A stretch of 64,000 bases of DNA, from assembly GCA_951217055.1 (NCBI GenBank), contig OX578277.1:15560562-15624561 (forward strand). The letters are read 5' to 3'. The notes under the pieces were generated by a model. That model was not told where the DNA came from and made no database searches. It saw only the letters and a program-made list of their open reading frames with translations. The stretch is from Gerris lacustris (lineage: Eukaryota > Arthropoda > Insecta > Hemiptera > Gerridae). The translations under genes and the position numbers were made by a program. Shown here piece after piece: positions 48,800 through 60,716 of the stretch (the stretch's first letter is position 1; each line of letters begins with the position of its first letter).

Positions 48800-48814
48800 A
48801 AGTACTGCAATATT

Positions 48815-49290
48815 AAAAAATATAAAACTCCAGGATGCAATTCGGTTTCTTATGTATTTTATAAAAACCTACTGCACAACTGGATTCTCTCTATAGTAAA
48901 CTTATTCAATAAAATCATAGCCACAAAAAATATACCCAAATATTGGTCTCAAATTCAAACCATTATGAATTACAAGAAAAATAACATATATGACCCCAAT
49001 AATTACAGAGATATTTCCCTTGTTAACTGCATAACAAAAGGGTCCACTCTTTGGAAAACCAATTGACACTTGACAATGTATTTACCTTAAATGTGCTGAT
49101 ACAATACCACATCAGGCTACACTGGAGATCTGTTTTTGTTACATTACATTGATTTTAAAGTCTCCTTTGATTCCTTAAGCCATAGTTACTTTTTAATAAA
49201 TTACAGACTTTCGGACAAAGTGCAATAATAATTAGCATAATTGAATTTTTATACAAAAAAAGCACAAATGTAAGTTAAAATTAAAATTTG
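48815..49290 (+). pseudogene. LINE reverse-transcriptase remnant, copy B
   Basis: Same remnant as 19050-19560 but with a different internal deletion after AAAAGGGTCCACTC. It confirms insertion before the duplication. Confidence 0.7.
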
Positions 49291-49954
49291 AGCAAGAAAT
49301 AATACAAATATCACTTAATTTATTTATAAATTTGTTTATTTTTACTTTTATTTTTCCCGTATTTATAAAAATTTTATGAGATTTAAAAATCAAAGTTGAG
49401 TTTGTAAACCATAATTATACAAATAATTTTTACTTTGTTCAAATAATTTAATGTGAATCTTTTTATTTGTATTATTTTCACTTAAGAATTGAGTATTATT
49501 TAGCAGTTGAAAAGCAAATTATGTTGTTATACTGTGTTACAAAATGTGTATGTTAGTGTATTATCATGGTGGTGGTGTGGCCCAAACTCTAATATATAAA
49601 ATACCTTTGCATTTAAAACAATAAAACCTAATAATGTGTAGCATTCTTGTTTATACTTAATAATGTTCTGAAACTTAAATCCACAAGTTTGGTTTTTACT
49701 TTATACTGTCACTTTCTTTGAGTTATTATTATTCCATATGTATTCAAATATAATATAATAGACCAAATATGAAAATGAGGAAGACTATTTTAAGGCCTTT
49801 TTACACAGTCAAAATGTTTGCCCAAACCCAAACATGATGTTTGACGTGTTTGGCCTAAATTTGCCCGACATCAGGTTTGCGCAAAATGTTTCTCGTGTGG
49901 GGGGCCTTTAGAAGGGTTGAGTGAGAGATATGATAGATTTCCATTACTTATAAC
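49291..49954. other. 3' flank shared with copy A
   Basis: Matches 19561-20249. It has an extra stretch near 49770-49825 (CAGTCAAAATGTTTGCCC). It ends at the hAT insertion. Confidence 0.65.
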
Positions 49955-50309
49955 TAGGGCTAGGATTTGAGCATATTTTAGTGGAAGCCTTTTGGTACTA
50001 CTTTCACCTATCTGGGACCAACAGAATTTAAATTTATCGACCATATAAATGCATATCAACGCCAAAAGGGATATTCACTGGATTATCACCTTTTCCTACT
50101 ATTCAAGCTAAATAACAATGTTAACGCTAACACTCATAACATGTGAATTGTAGTTGTGTTATACAATAAAAAAAAAAAATAATAATAATAATAATAAATG
50201 CATATAACCTCTGTTTTCAGAATAGCATATAAATGCATATTCTTGTGGTTTTTCGTCTAAATAGTTCGTTTTTATTCAAATCCCCCCCCCCCCCCCCCAA
50301 TTCAGGCCC

Positions 50310-50720
50310 TGACCACAATGAATGCTCAGGCTGCTTTTGAAATGAAGGACTTGATGCCATGCTTGACTTTCATAAAAGCCTACATAAGCGTCATTATTAA
50401 GGCTATCTTAAAGTTGGAATCTCGAGGGATGGAGTTGTTTGAAGTGGTTGCTACATTAAACAGTTAAACGGCGTCATCGAAAAAGGCAACTCGAAGCCTG
50501 GAGAGACTGGAAAAACCTTGAAAAAAGTTGAAGTTCAAGCTGGCTAAAAATTCCAGTTGGAGAGCAGCAATGGGCTAGGAGAGGATGCTGCGTGGTGTTT
50601 TCAATTTCAGACGATTCTCTAAACTACTCAGATCAAAGAAGATGCTGCAGAAGATGCAGCATCAGTTAAGTATTTACCTCTCGTGTCAATTGACGTCGAA
50701 GGATTTTATTGGCCAATTTA
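50310..50720 (+). pseudogene. hAT transposase C-terminal remnant
   Basis: Broken frames give CLTFIKAYISVIIKAILKLE and, near 50667-50705, KYLPLVSIDVEGF. The second resembles the LPxxSxDVERSFS block in the C-terminal region of CGGBP1-like hAT transposases. Several stops lie between. Confidence 0.5.
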
Positions 50721-51023
50721 AGAAAATCATTTAAAAGTGAAAGTATAGAAAAAATATTGATGTACAGACCAGTAATCTACTTCAATGACTCGCCTAACAC
50801 TGAACATTTTGTAAGTAATCTTTTAAACTGTGACTTGTACATAAAACTTCTCATACATATACTTGAAACTTGTGGATATAGCGTCATACATACAATTTGA
50901 AAATAATGCTGGTATTATTATTGTTAGATAGATTTTTTTTTCTGTCCTCTCTAGTTTTAAAAGGTTTTTTCGAACATAATCTGCATATTTAACTGCATAT
51001 AATGGGTTTTTTCGAGCATATAT

Positions 51024-51727
51024 GAGGAGCTTAGTATCAAAGACGGACAAGAGCACATTTTAAAATTTTACAGGAGAGCCGAAAAACTGTAGCTCAAATT
51101 CTACAGGTGCTAGAGCAATGATTTTTTTTCTGTAGATTCTAAATAGACTCAAAACTAGTTAGAAGTACTGAAAACGTGAATTTCTTTGATATTTTAGCTG
51201 CTAAATGGAGTTAAAAAGTGCAGTTGTCCGCTTTTGAAACAAAAACGAGGTTTTGTCCATTTTTGAAGCAAAATGATGTTGAAAATAATGGTTAGAATAA
51301 TAATATTGGAGAAATAATTTTATTTCACGTTTTTCAGAGTTCTTAGGGGGTAGTGCCCCCAAATTTAGAGCTAAAATTGATTTCTCGATTTCCCCTCGGG
51401 GTATCATTTTTTTAAATATGTATGACAAAATGGTAGGAGTAGGTATTCAGATGCTAAAGCCCACAGTGCATCATAGGAACGAGTTAGTAAAATGCAGCCT
51501 CCTGATTGGCTGTTTCGGTTATGTCCACTTTTGAAGCAAAACGTGTGTTGACTTGTCCGTATTTGAAACAAAACTACATATATTATTACATTTTTACCCC
51601 TTTTCTGGTCGTTTTTGATGCAAATGGATAGCAGGATCTGATGCAGCAGCCAAAAATCTATAAGAAACAATCGATAATTGAAATTCGGAAAAAATATCGA
51701 ATGTCCGTCTTTGATACTAGGCTCCTC
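51024..51727. mobile_element. Nested inverted-repeat element, TA-type site
   Basis: TGAGGAGCTTAGTATCAAAG and its near reverse complement (51702-51727) form the ends, within TATA flanks. The interior repeats AAAAACGAGGTTTTGTCC and AAAACGTGTGTTGACTTGTCC-type text and carries a short piece of the TAGTGCCCCCAAATTT repeat. No transposase. Confidence 0.7.
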
Positions 51728-51833
51728 ATATATCGAGCATATAATGGGTTATTCGAGCATATCTATCCAGCATAAAACATATGGTTTTCGAGCATATCTG
51801 GAGATTTTATCGAGCATATCGATCCAAGCCCTA

Positions 51834-53587
51834 CTTATTATAACTTTAAGGTATTTCTTAACATGTTCACGACAGGCCACATTCCAGGAACATGTTCTGC
51901 AAACTACACTTTACATTTTCTAATACCCTGGCCCACGGTTCAGATTCTATTTAACCAGTTAGTCCTGTAAAGCGAATCTTTATGGTTCTATACATACATT
52001 CCACTCCATCCTAGCTTTTTTCATTATTTAAAGTTGAATTTTTATTTTATTCACCAGGTACTGCGTTGTAGCAAGCAATTGTTCGTCCGTTATAAACGTG
52101 TTAAATGAATAAAATACAAAATTTATGTTACATCCAATTTTTATTTTTATTCAATTTATAGCGATACATTTTCTATAACTTATCACTCTAATAAATTTGA
52201 AAAAACTTTACTTACGATTAATTCACCAGTCAATTGACTGGGAAAAAAAGGAAACTAGGGTTCATATAAATTACAATTTTTAATCAAATTCATACCTGAC
52301 ACAATTAATTACATAATGGTTACTTAATGATTAAACAGGTACCAGATATTTTACATATATATTTATGAGACTAATAAGTTAAATAAAATTAATTATAATA
52401 GATATCAAAACTTAATGCTTACTAAATGATAAAGGTTGGTAACTCAAAAGCTTAAGTTGAGATGCAACAGGATATCATATCAAGAGTACAAAGTCTGCTA
52501 GCTATTTTCAGAGGACTTCAATTATAACTTTAACAGAATTCAAGCCAAATCAAAAGCTTAAAAATAATACCCAGGATATCAGGAGTTATAGAACTTTAGA
52601 AAAAAAAACACTTATGTTTAGTGAGCGGACCACTTTGAGTTGACTCTGTTGTCCAAACTATACACGGACAATTTTTTTATACAAATATTAATCTCTACAG
52701 CCTTGTCAGGTATGCGCAAGTTAGGTGGAGAAAACTAGAAAGGAACTATTAAAAAATGTTCAGCTATTTCCTGAACTAATAGAGTGAAATATTAGATGTA
52801 TGTAAAAAACTAGACTAACTCAAGTACATAAAATACCAATATCTCCTACTTTTTTTAAAAAATGGTAAAACATTTTATCAGACTAATAGCCATTTCTTGA
52901 ATAATCTTAATTTGATACATTTTTTCTATATTTGTAATTTTTTTTTTCTTAAAAATATAAATTGATGTTTAGACATTACTTTTACATATTATTTTCCTAT
53001 GATAAAGTGTAGGATATAATTTATACACATAATTTCCTAATTTATCTTTTATAAGAATTTGAATTCATATAAAATATGAATTCAAATTTATATTTACTGC
53101 TGATTGGGTTATGTCACAACCTAATTAATTTTATCGGCAATAAAATATTCAGAAAATAAAATTATTATCATTATTACAAATAAACACTTAAAAAAATACA
53201 TTTCACAAATAACTAAAACTAAAAACTTATTATAATTAAAATAATTTATACAATTGAACACAAACATTGTATTTTTGCTTTAAAATTGGTCCATTTGGAA
53301 TACAATAATAGTAAACACGGTGAAGTCCAAACACAATAAAATAGAATCACAAAAGGCAAATTGCAATTAAAATTTCTAAACAAAGATTCTCGTTACAATG
53401 TGATAATTCATAAGTAATAACAAAATAAATACACACATAATGTACATAAAATATTATTTCGCGGGAGACATAAATTTTCATTTTATTTTAAAAAATGTAT
53501 TAAAAAAATATATTACAAAATGTACAATATTTACATGGCGAGATCAAAAAAGGGTTTACAGAGCTGGTTTACAGCCAACCCAAAATT
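51834..53587. other. Intergenic DNA and probable 3' UTR of the WRAP53-like gene
   Basis: AT-rich throughout, with no coding frame recognised. The - strand part just below 53588 must contain the 3' UTR, but several candidate AATAAA signals prevent choosing a cleavage site. Confidence 0.5.
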
Positions 53588-53756
53588 TTATCCATTTTCC
53601 ATGGCACCAATCCACCATAGTTTAACAGAATTATCAGCAACATCCTTAAGATGTTCGCTGGTGAACAATTGTGAATCTTCTTCGTCATCGCTAATCAAAT
53701 CAGGAACGTGCCTTTGTCCCGAACATGTAGCTAGAATTGGTAATTGCTTGTGGAGA
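53588..53756 (-). CDS. WRAP53: WRAP53/TCAB1-like WD-repeat protein, C-terminal exon
   Basis: WRAP53 (TCAB1) binds the CAB box of scaRNAs and of telomerase RNA and delivers them to Cajal bodies. This last exon reads SLHKQLPILATCSGQR, an acidic linker (DDEEDSQ), then VKLWWIG and a stop at 53588-53590. HPxLPLLATASGQR and LWW near the C terminus are hallmarks of the family. The acceptor is TTTCAG, and the split Ser codon (AG/T) joins exactly to the exon at 55084-55192. The four exons in the window cover roughly 200 residues, the last WD blades; the N-terminal exons lie beyond 64000. Insects generally lack telomerase of the usual type, so the main role is probably scaRNA/Cajal-body biology (inference). 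Confidence 0.88.
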
Positions 53757-54047
53757 CTGAAATTCAAAAGCACAAAAAAATAAATTAAACATTAAATATA
53801 TTATGGACTCTTTAATAAAAAGTTTATAACTATATAAATGGTCCTGCCAGTTTTTCCTTGGATTCATCATAAAAACTGGGCAAAAATCTGGTGTGATTCC
53901 TAATCAAGAGAGACTTATAGCACATTGATGTGTGTGCTATGTCACTGATCAATGAATAACTAAATCATTGTTGTAAGTAAGAAATAGTAACTAAAAAATA
54001 ATGTTGATGAATTATGAATCATTGAGCACACAGCAACTTATGTTTAA

Positions 54048-54585
54048 CCCTTGGGTGTGCGTGGTCTAATACAGACACGAGGAGGTGCAGACCCCTGATA
54101 GGATTTAATCTGTTTTATATGCCCACACAACAGGTAAAATAAATATAAACTTGAAATCATTTTAGCAAAAATATTATAAAACATATTTAAATTGGTTTTA
54201 TTATTTTTTGAATTTATAAAATACCGTTTTTTAGTCTGATAGTTTATAAGCACACAATTAGTCACTCTCAATTATAATTTTCAAATTTTTAATTTTTTTC
54301 TGTATATTTTTAAATTCAGGTACCATATTAATTTATATTGTATTATATGTATAAATTTCACTAAAATTAGCATAATGCTAAAATTTAAGTGAAAGTGGCG
54401 GGGGTCCCCTGTCAGGACAATATGGGCACAGAATTGAAGTATAACCACATATGATGTCAAACAGTGACTGATTCTCTTGATAAAAGCAAGAAATGTAGCT
54501 AGAAAAATCCCTGTCTTCCAATCGCACCCACAACAATCTCAATTTCACAGTTAAATCTCAAATTTAGGCCACACAGGACCGAGGG
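54048..54585. mobile_element. piggyBac-like MITE in WRAP53 intron
   Basis: TTAA occurs on both sides (54044-54047, 54586-54589). The ends are CCCTTGGGTGTGCGTGG and the inverted CCCTCGGTCCTGTGTGG. A TTAA duplication with CCC termini is the piggyBac signature. It is 538 bp with no transposase. Confidence 0.82.
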
Positions 54586-55083
54586 TTAATGGACCTATCT
54601 GCGAATAATGCTTTTGCTTGAAGTAACGAAGGTAAAACATTCCCTTAAACCAAGCCCTTCATCCCACTAAAGAGAAGGGGACTGTTTAGTTGAGAGATGA
54701 GATGGGCATATAATAATTGTGTTGGAAAGAGGAATATGAAACTTGACAAGGGGGATGGAACTTCTAGAGTGAATCTAGAGCTAAAGATTTTATCAAAAAC
54801 ACTCAAAGACATAGTTGACAAGTGACAAGTGCTGCTACCTGGGAGTGATCTATAGACTAAATTGACAAAATATGCATCAAAATTGCTTACATAGATTATT
54901 ACCTCATCCTGCAACAGAATTATGGCTAGATCAGATAGGTATAGATTTCCCATTTAAATGAGTTTTAACTAGATTAATTATTATTCTATTATCTAAATGT
55001 TCGTCATTTCCTTCTGTAATCTTGGTTCAATATTAGAGCCAGACAATGGCTGTTGGTGAGAATAATAATTATAATAGACTCAC

Positions 55084-55192
55084 CTGACACCATTTGTGCA
55101 ATCTTTATGAGCTAAATATTCAAATTCCGCTTGATTCTTATCACCATAAGCATTGTATACATTCCAAACTCTAACTTTCCCATCAGTAGAAC
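55084..55192 (-). CDS. WRAP53: WRAP53/TCAB1-like, internal exon
   Basis: The 109-nt exon has acceptor TTTCTAG and donor GTGAGT on the - strand. It reads STDGKVRVWN (WD blade end), then FEYLAHKDCTNGV, matching the conserved KDCTNGVS of the family. Both phases are consistent with the neighbouring exons. Confidence 0.9.
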
Positions 55193-56409
55193 CTAGAAAT
55201 AACAGAAAGTACAATAGGCATTTGTAAATTCAAGGGCAACTATAAATTCAAAACTTTTGAGTCCTTGGAAGTTTTTTGCCAACATTTATCAAATCACAGT
55301 TACTTTAACTAAGTTTTGGTAATCACACAATCTCCAGGAAAACAACTAACTTTATCACAATTAAAAACACTAAACATAACATCTGATAGTTTTTATAACT
55401 GTGTTTGAACTAAATTTAAACTCTTTTTTTACAATAAGTATTGATTTTGAACAGTATGGGAAAATCGAAAAAATGTGGAGGGAAGGCAATTAGAGCGCTG
55501 GATTTTGAATTGGAGAAGGTCGGGCCAAACTAGGCAAATAAAAATAGCACTAGTGAAGGGAAGCGGACCTAAAGGTAACCGTTTGAAGAGACTTTATAAC
55601 CTCCACTGATTGAATCCTTACACTTCCTAAATTAATAAACTCTGTAATTGTTATCGTAAAACATGTACAAAACAATATGAAATATGCAGTATGAACAGAA
55701 AAAATTATTAACATTATTAGCAAATTCAGCTATACATAAACAAAAAAAGTTCAATATTTCTATGTTATGGTAATAGGGTTTATTGTTTAGTTGCTGAAAA
55801 AATTAAATACATAAACAAAAATTGAATACATCAAAGTGTAAACCTCGACTGAATTAATGACCAACAAAGGTTCTTACAATTTATTTTATTATAATTAATC
55901 ATTTATTTGGTAAATTCATTCTTCATCTAAGTAGTTTTAAGCCTAGCTTTTAATAAAATATTATTACTGACATTACATTTAATGATTCTATAAAGGAAAT
56001 AAACTCTTATATTAAATTTCAAAACATAAGAAGTGAAAACTATGTGGCGAAATCAGGTAAAAAGATCGCGATTTGTTAAAGGAGTAAAATAACCTTCTTT
56101 TGTTGACAAACAACTGATGCTGTCCCACCCCTACAACAGGCCTAGTGGCTTAATTTTTTCCCTCATATAGGTTGGTCAACCTGAGAGTCAAAAATCAATA
56201 CTAGAGAAACACCTTATTGACAAAAAGTACAAAGTGGAGCTGTCCTTCATTAAAGGATTGCTATTAACACAGCATACTAATCAATCAAAAGACAATTGTT
56301 AAATAAATACATCAAATAGAATAAAATACATTCGTAAAGTTAGTTGAAGTATAACAGTACTTTAAAAACTAGATAACACAAATTATAAACAATACAAATA
56401 AAATTTATA
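55193..56409. other. WRAP53 intron, no further feature
   Basis: No exon or repeat recognised on either strand. Confidence 0.5.
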
Positions 56410-57387
56410 CAGTAGAGTCTCGCTAATCCGGGTTTAACGGGACCGAACCCAGTCCGGATTACCGAAAGTCCGGATTAAACGGAATCAGTTTTAATGTGTC
56501 TGTAGAACAAGCTTTAGTAGAGTAAAACTATTAAAATCGAGGTTTTTATCGTAAAAATTACTTCTAATTAGTTTCCAAAACATGCTTGTACAACGTAGGT
56601 CCACTATTATTTAAGTTAAGAGCTGTTCTGTCACCTGTCATGTCAAATATCAAATGAATTAAAACAAAATGACAATCTATTACGCAGATGGCAGGTATAG
56701 AAGGGACTTCCTGAGAAACAGGCTGAGTTCCGATATGAAATTCGAGGAGCGATAATCATTTCACAATAAGTTGAGACATTAGACATTGTTGGCTTGGCAA
56801 AATTTCATGGAACTGGGTTGAGCGCCGCTACATGTTTCTTAAAACCCTTCCCTATCCCAGTCACATATAATTGTACTTCCTGGAATACACTTCCTTTATA
56901 TCTTACGCCCTACATTTCTATGGAACCGAAACAGATTTATCAATGTTCTTACTTATTCTTAAATCTGTTAATTTTTAACAAAATACCGGATATTCCTCGT
57001 GTTAGACTGTTTGAATATACACCTATAAACTATTCTAGGAACAATTTTATACATTTCAATAGACAATAAAAGCAGAAACTCCAATTATCTTAACAATTAA
57101 TAAATCTTAACAGGCCCTGGTTCCAATTTTTACATAGTTTTTGAACTTATTAATTAATAGTACTACACCCTTATATTTTAAGTTCTTGTGAGGAAAGATG
57201 GCTAATAAGGTGTCAATTTTTAAGAAAACTAAATTTTCATTAATAACGATCGTTATTAATGAAAATTTAGTTTTCTTAAAAATTGACACCTTATTAGCCA
57301 TCTTTCCTCACAAGAACATAGTTTTTGGCCCGTCCGGATTATACGGATGTCCGGACTAGTGGGGTCCGGATAAACGAGACTCTACTG
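56410..57387. mobile_element. Tigger/pogo-like MITE
   Basis: The ends are CAGTAGAGTCTCGCTAATCC and the inverted CAGTAGAGTCTCGTTTATCC, flanked by TA (56408-56409, 57388-57389). CAGTAGAGTCTCG..TATCCG is the usual pogo/Tigger terminus. GTCCGGATTA-type motifs recur in both subterminal regions. It is 978 bp. The + frame at 56794-57069 shows no recognised domain. It contains the spacerless palindrome 57182-57317. Confidence 0.88.
57182..57317. repeat. Perfect spacerless 136-bp palindrome
   Basis: Two 68-bp arms meet at 57249/57250 (TAATAACGA/TCGTTATTA) with no mismatch that I can see. The outer ends are GTTCTTGTGAGG and CCTCACAAGAAC. Confidence 0.92.
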
Positions 57388-57394
57388 TAGTTAA

Positions 57395-58165
57395 TTAATA
57401 AATATGGTTATTTGTAATACCTAGAGAATCTAAAATTATATTTTCAGCTAGGAGTCTTAAGAAATTTCGATCGGTGCCGATTTTGTCAAAAAATAGTTTG
57501 GTTTTCATTGGTATTGTGCCTCTAGCCCCAAACCAAAGTCCGTGAACTTGAAAATTTCTGTCTCCGTGGGATTCCCGAAACTTTTCCTTGTAGTACTCTA
57601 TACATTTCTCATATATGTTTATTTTCTCCTGATGAACTAATACAGCTTGGTCAGGATCGTTACTCTCATACCTTATTGTAGGGTCTATGATCATGGCAGT
57701 TTTGTTATCCGGATGGAAAGCGATGATGTCACAGTATCTTGGAGAACCTTCTGAATCTATTGTGTACACCTCGTCGTAGCAAATATAATTCTTTTCTTTT
57801 AGGGCTTCTGAGATTCTGTGCTTAACGTTATAATGGCGCCTAGTCACCAGAAGCATGTTATGAGGGCATTTTCCCAGCACATGTGCTGGAGTTTCATTCT
57901 CCCTGCCACATTTGCGACAGAGGGGCCGGACATTTCCTGAAGACTGGTTGCCATTTCCAGGCACTCCTCTTAGAGGAGCGTAGTTAATATTAAGTTTTAT
58001 CGAGTTAGTCCACTTAGATCCGGTTAAAACTTTTCTTTCGGAAATATATTTGTTACCAAGAGGGTAATCTTTAAAGTGCTGGACACCTACACCTTGTCAC
58101 TTACATTTTGTCCACTCAGTAAAGCTCTTTTTACGTAATTCCTGTCTTATTTCTCTCACTTTCAA
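57395..58165 (-). pseudogene. R2-like LINE 3' fragment (restriction-like endonuclease end)
   Basis: On the - strand it reads FTEWTKCK, a stop, GVGVQHFKDYPLGN, KYISERKVLTGSKWTNS, then LCRKCGRENETPAHVLGKCP (CCHC motif), RHYNVKHRISEAL, CDIIAFHPDNKTAMIIDPT and VHGLWFGARGTIP, with a stop at 57395. A CCHC finger followed by a PD/D-type endonuclease block and a GARGTIP tail is characteristic of R2-type elements, whose endonuclease is C-terminal. It is 5'-truncated, and its 3' UTR is cut a few bases after the stop by the pogo MITE. It lies in a WRAP53 intron rather than rDNA. Confidence 0.85.
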
Positions 58166-58586
58166 TTATTCAGTTGACTGTAATGTTATATCTAACCTCT
58201 TTAAACATGCTCAAGTCTCTTCTTCAAAGTTGAATACATCTTGAAATAGAGAGTCAGGGACAGCATGCAGTTTTTGTAAAAAGAGTTAGATGAAAAGGTG
58301 CGAATAAAACTCAAAACTTTTTTTTTTACTGTCTTAAGTAAAAAATACAATGTCATAAACAACTTAACAGATTATAACTATTAGCCTTCATTATGAAGAG
58401 CCAATTTGCGGCAAATCTTCATCATCCTATGTCTTTCACAACAGTAATTTATTTATACAAGATGAAACGCTACATTAAAAGTAACAATTGCAGAAAGAAA
58501 ATAATTAAATTAATAAATAAGATACTAAAAAAAATAAAATGAATGAACTTGATTCATTAAGTCAACTAGAATATAAAAATACAAAC

Positions 58587-58826
58587 CAGACACAAGATAT
58601 TTATCATCAGATGTTATATCGAAGTAAATCCTTTGGTTAGTTGTATGTGGGCGATGGAGGGAAAAGAGTGTTTTACCAGGACTCCGTAGATCCCAACAGA
58701 GAATTTCAGAATCTTTCCTGCCGGCAGAATAAAGTCTAACACCATCAGGAGAGAATTTCACCTGTGTCAAACCTCCCACATGGCCAAGTAGTTGACACAG
58801 TGTTGAACCATCTACTGTATAAACAC
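58587..58826 (-). CDS. WRAP53: WRAP53/TCAB1-like, central WD-repeat exon
   Basis: The 240-nt exon has acceptor TTTTTAG and donor GTTTGT. It reads VYTVDGSTLCQLLGH, GGLTQVKFSPDG, RKDSEILCWDLRSPG, then TTNQRIYFDITSDDKYLVSG. GARKD.E.LCWDLR and TTNQRIYFD are among the most conserved parts of WRAP53. The joins to the exons at 61434 and 55192 each complete a Gly codon. Confidence 0.92.
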
Positions 58827-59563
58827 CTAAAAATTAATTATAAACTTTCATTAGTACGCAATAGACCACAAAAGAACAGTAACCTTAACCGATAACATAA
58901 CGAATACAGCAACCTTCTTCAGAATCCAAACAAAGTTGAAAACCTATGTGCTCTAGTCAAGTCCTTATGATTATTTAATTATTTATGGTGTATATTTTTT
59001 ATCTATCTTTTTTATCTAATATATTTCTAATACTTCTAATATATTTCTAATAATATTTCTAATAATATAATACATATATAATACATTAAAATAGAAAGAA
59101 TTTGACTGAGATGAAACAAAGAAGTATTCAATTTCTTTAAAAAATATTTAAAAAATTAAAGACAAATATTAAAAATAGAACTAAATTGAATAAGAACCCT
59201 GTAAGCGAAACGTAAATAAGAAGTTTGTTTGGATTCTAGAGCGAACACAGTTGACGTACAGAGTTGCCAACATTACAAGCCCACTTCTGTCCTCTATTAA
59301 CAAAGTTAAATTAGTATATTAAGTTAATTAAATCTGGATGTAAACTTAGCTTAACAACCTCTATTCCAAGAGTTAATTTTTTTAATCGTGACAACAATAT
59401 TCATTTTAATAAAGAAATAACTATAGTGAACATTGTTTCTAAAAAAAAATATTTAGTTTTGGTGAAGCAGTTTGAATAGAAATTTGAAATCTGGAACCTT
59501 GGTACTTATGAACCAACCTTTGTATTATTGCAATTTTAGAATAATAAAAGTTAAGGAGCCTTA
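58827..59563. other. WRAP53 intron, no further feature
   Basis: AT-rich. There is a short repeated TATTTCTAATA cluster near 59020-59065. No exon seen. Confidence 0.5.
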
Positions 59564-60442
59564 AGGCGCGTCCACACTATGCCAGTTGGCAAGGCCAAGC
59601 GGCAAACGCAACTCGTGCGAAAACGGCATTTTGCATTGCTCGTGTGGTTTTACTACCCTCGCTGTCGCTCGGGCGCAAACTCCACACTCGCACTCAAAAT
59701 GCTACTTTCCGCACTCGACTCGCAAATTACAATTATTAAATTACTATTAAATCACAATGATTCATTGATTGAGGTGAAGAAATAGTCTAACGTACATAAT
59801 GTTTGAACCAAGAAAAATTAGATATAAAGTTGATTGGGTGCAAACTTCACACTCACATGCAAAATGCTACTTTCCGCACTCGACGCGTAATGTACTATTA
59901 CTCCTAATAGCTACTGTTATAATAATTTTGTTTGTACAGATCACGTTTGGAAAGCGGAAGTGATAGAGCGCAAATTGGCTGCAAAACTGGGTATGCAAGG
60001 ATCTTATCACATTTGCCTCAAGAATCGAGATATAACCCTTATTAAGGCCTCTTCCGACGATTCCAATTCAACTATTAACTTCTCTGTAGGTCATACTACC
60101 GATATATCGATGAAATATGTATTTTTATGTTTGGTTTTAAAATGGATCCGATAAAATGATAATATATTGTTGAATGTTAATGACGGATATCCCCTGGTCA
60201 AGCAGGCCACTCGACTCATCTACACGTTTCACCTTTCTATCTGTAATAGTTTATACGACTTCTTGCCATCTGGCTTTCTTTGATCCGGGCCGACAATCGT
60301 CGGGTTCGGCTTGGCATGTCAAGTGGCACGTTTTGTGCCAAGCTTGGCAAATAGCAAATGCCAAGGGAGACGTCCACATTACACTTGGCAATGCCATTTG
60401 GCCTTTCCATTCCTTGCCGCTTGGCATAGTGTGGACGCGCCT
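59564..60442. mobile_element. PIF/Harbinger-like MITE, TTA target duplication
   Basis: The ends AGGCGCGTCCACACTATGCC and their inverse are flanked by TTA (59561-59563, 60443-60445). Subterminal CTTGGCA motifs recur. ACTCGCACTCAAAATGCTAC and its variant near 59850 form an internal repeat. Open frames at 59579, 59960 and 60174 show no recognised domain. 879 bp, non-autonomous. Confidence 0.88.
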
Positions 60443-60716
60443 TTAGTAACGAAAAATTTGGTTCTTTATGCTTCGAATCCCAATGATTCTTGACTTGTAC
60501 ATCTCACTTCAATAATCACATTAAGTAGATGTACAATACATTACTGTAGTACATCCTTTGACATTCGGTCGCCAACTTAAACACTGCGGAAGAAACATTT
60601 GGTGAGACAACTAACATAAAAATAAGGAGAAAAACAGATGATAGAAACAAAATATGATGTATTACTTACAAGGCGCAGATAAATTTACGAAATTGAAAGT
60701 AGGTATATTATATAAC
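60443..60716. other. WRAP53 intron segment
   Basis: Nothing recognisable. Confidence 0.5.

Larger units (their letters stand above)
49955..51833 (+). mobile_element. hAT-like element with decayed transposase
   Basis: It starts TAGGGCTAGGATTTGAGC and ends ATCCAAGCCCTA; copy A shows the uninterrupted flank (TTACTTATAAC). The right flank CTTATTATAAC is close to, but not an exact, 8-bp repeat of the left flank. GAGCATAT motifs fill both subterminal regions. It contains a transposase remnant (50310-50720) and a nested element (51024-51727). The 586-bp element at 60717-61302 is a deletion derivative. Confidence 0.8.

Noticed and set aside
51678..51923. 81-codon + strand frame at the right end of the hAT element
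   Set aside because: It crosses the element boundary and is built on repeated GAGCATAT text.
56794..57069. 91-codon frame inside the pogo MITE
   Set aside because: No transposase motif and no homologous text elsewhere in the window; probably chance.
59960..60154. 64-codon frame in the Harbinger MITE, possibly captured gene text
   Set aside because: No domain or splice support that I could identify.
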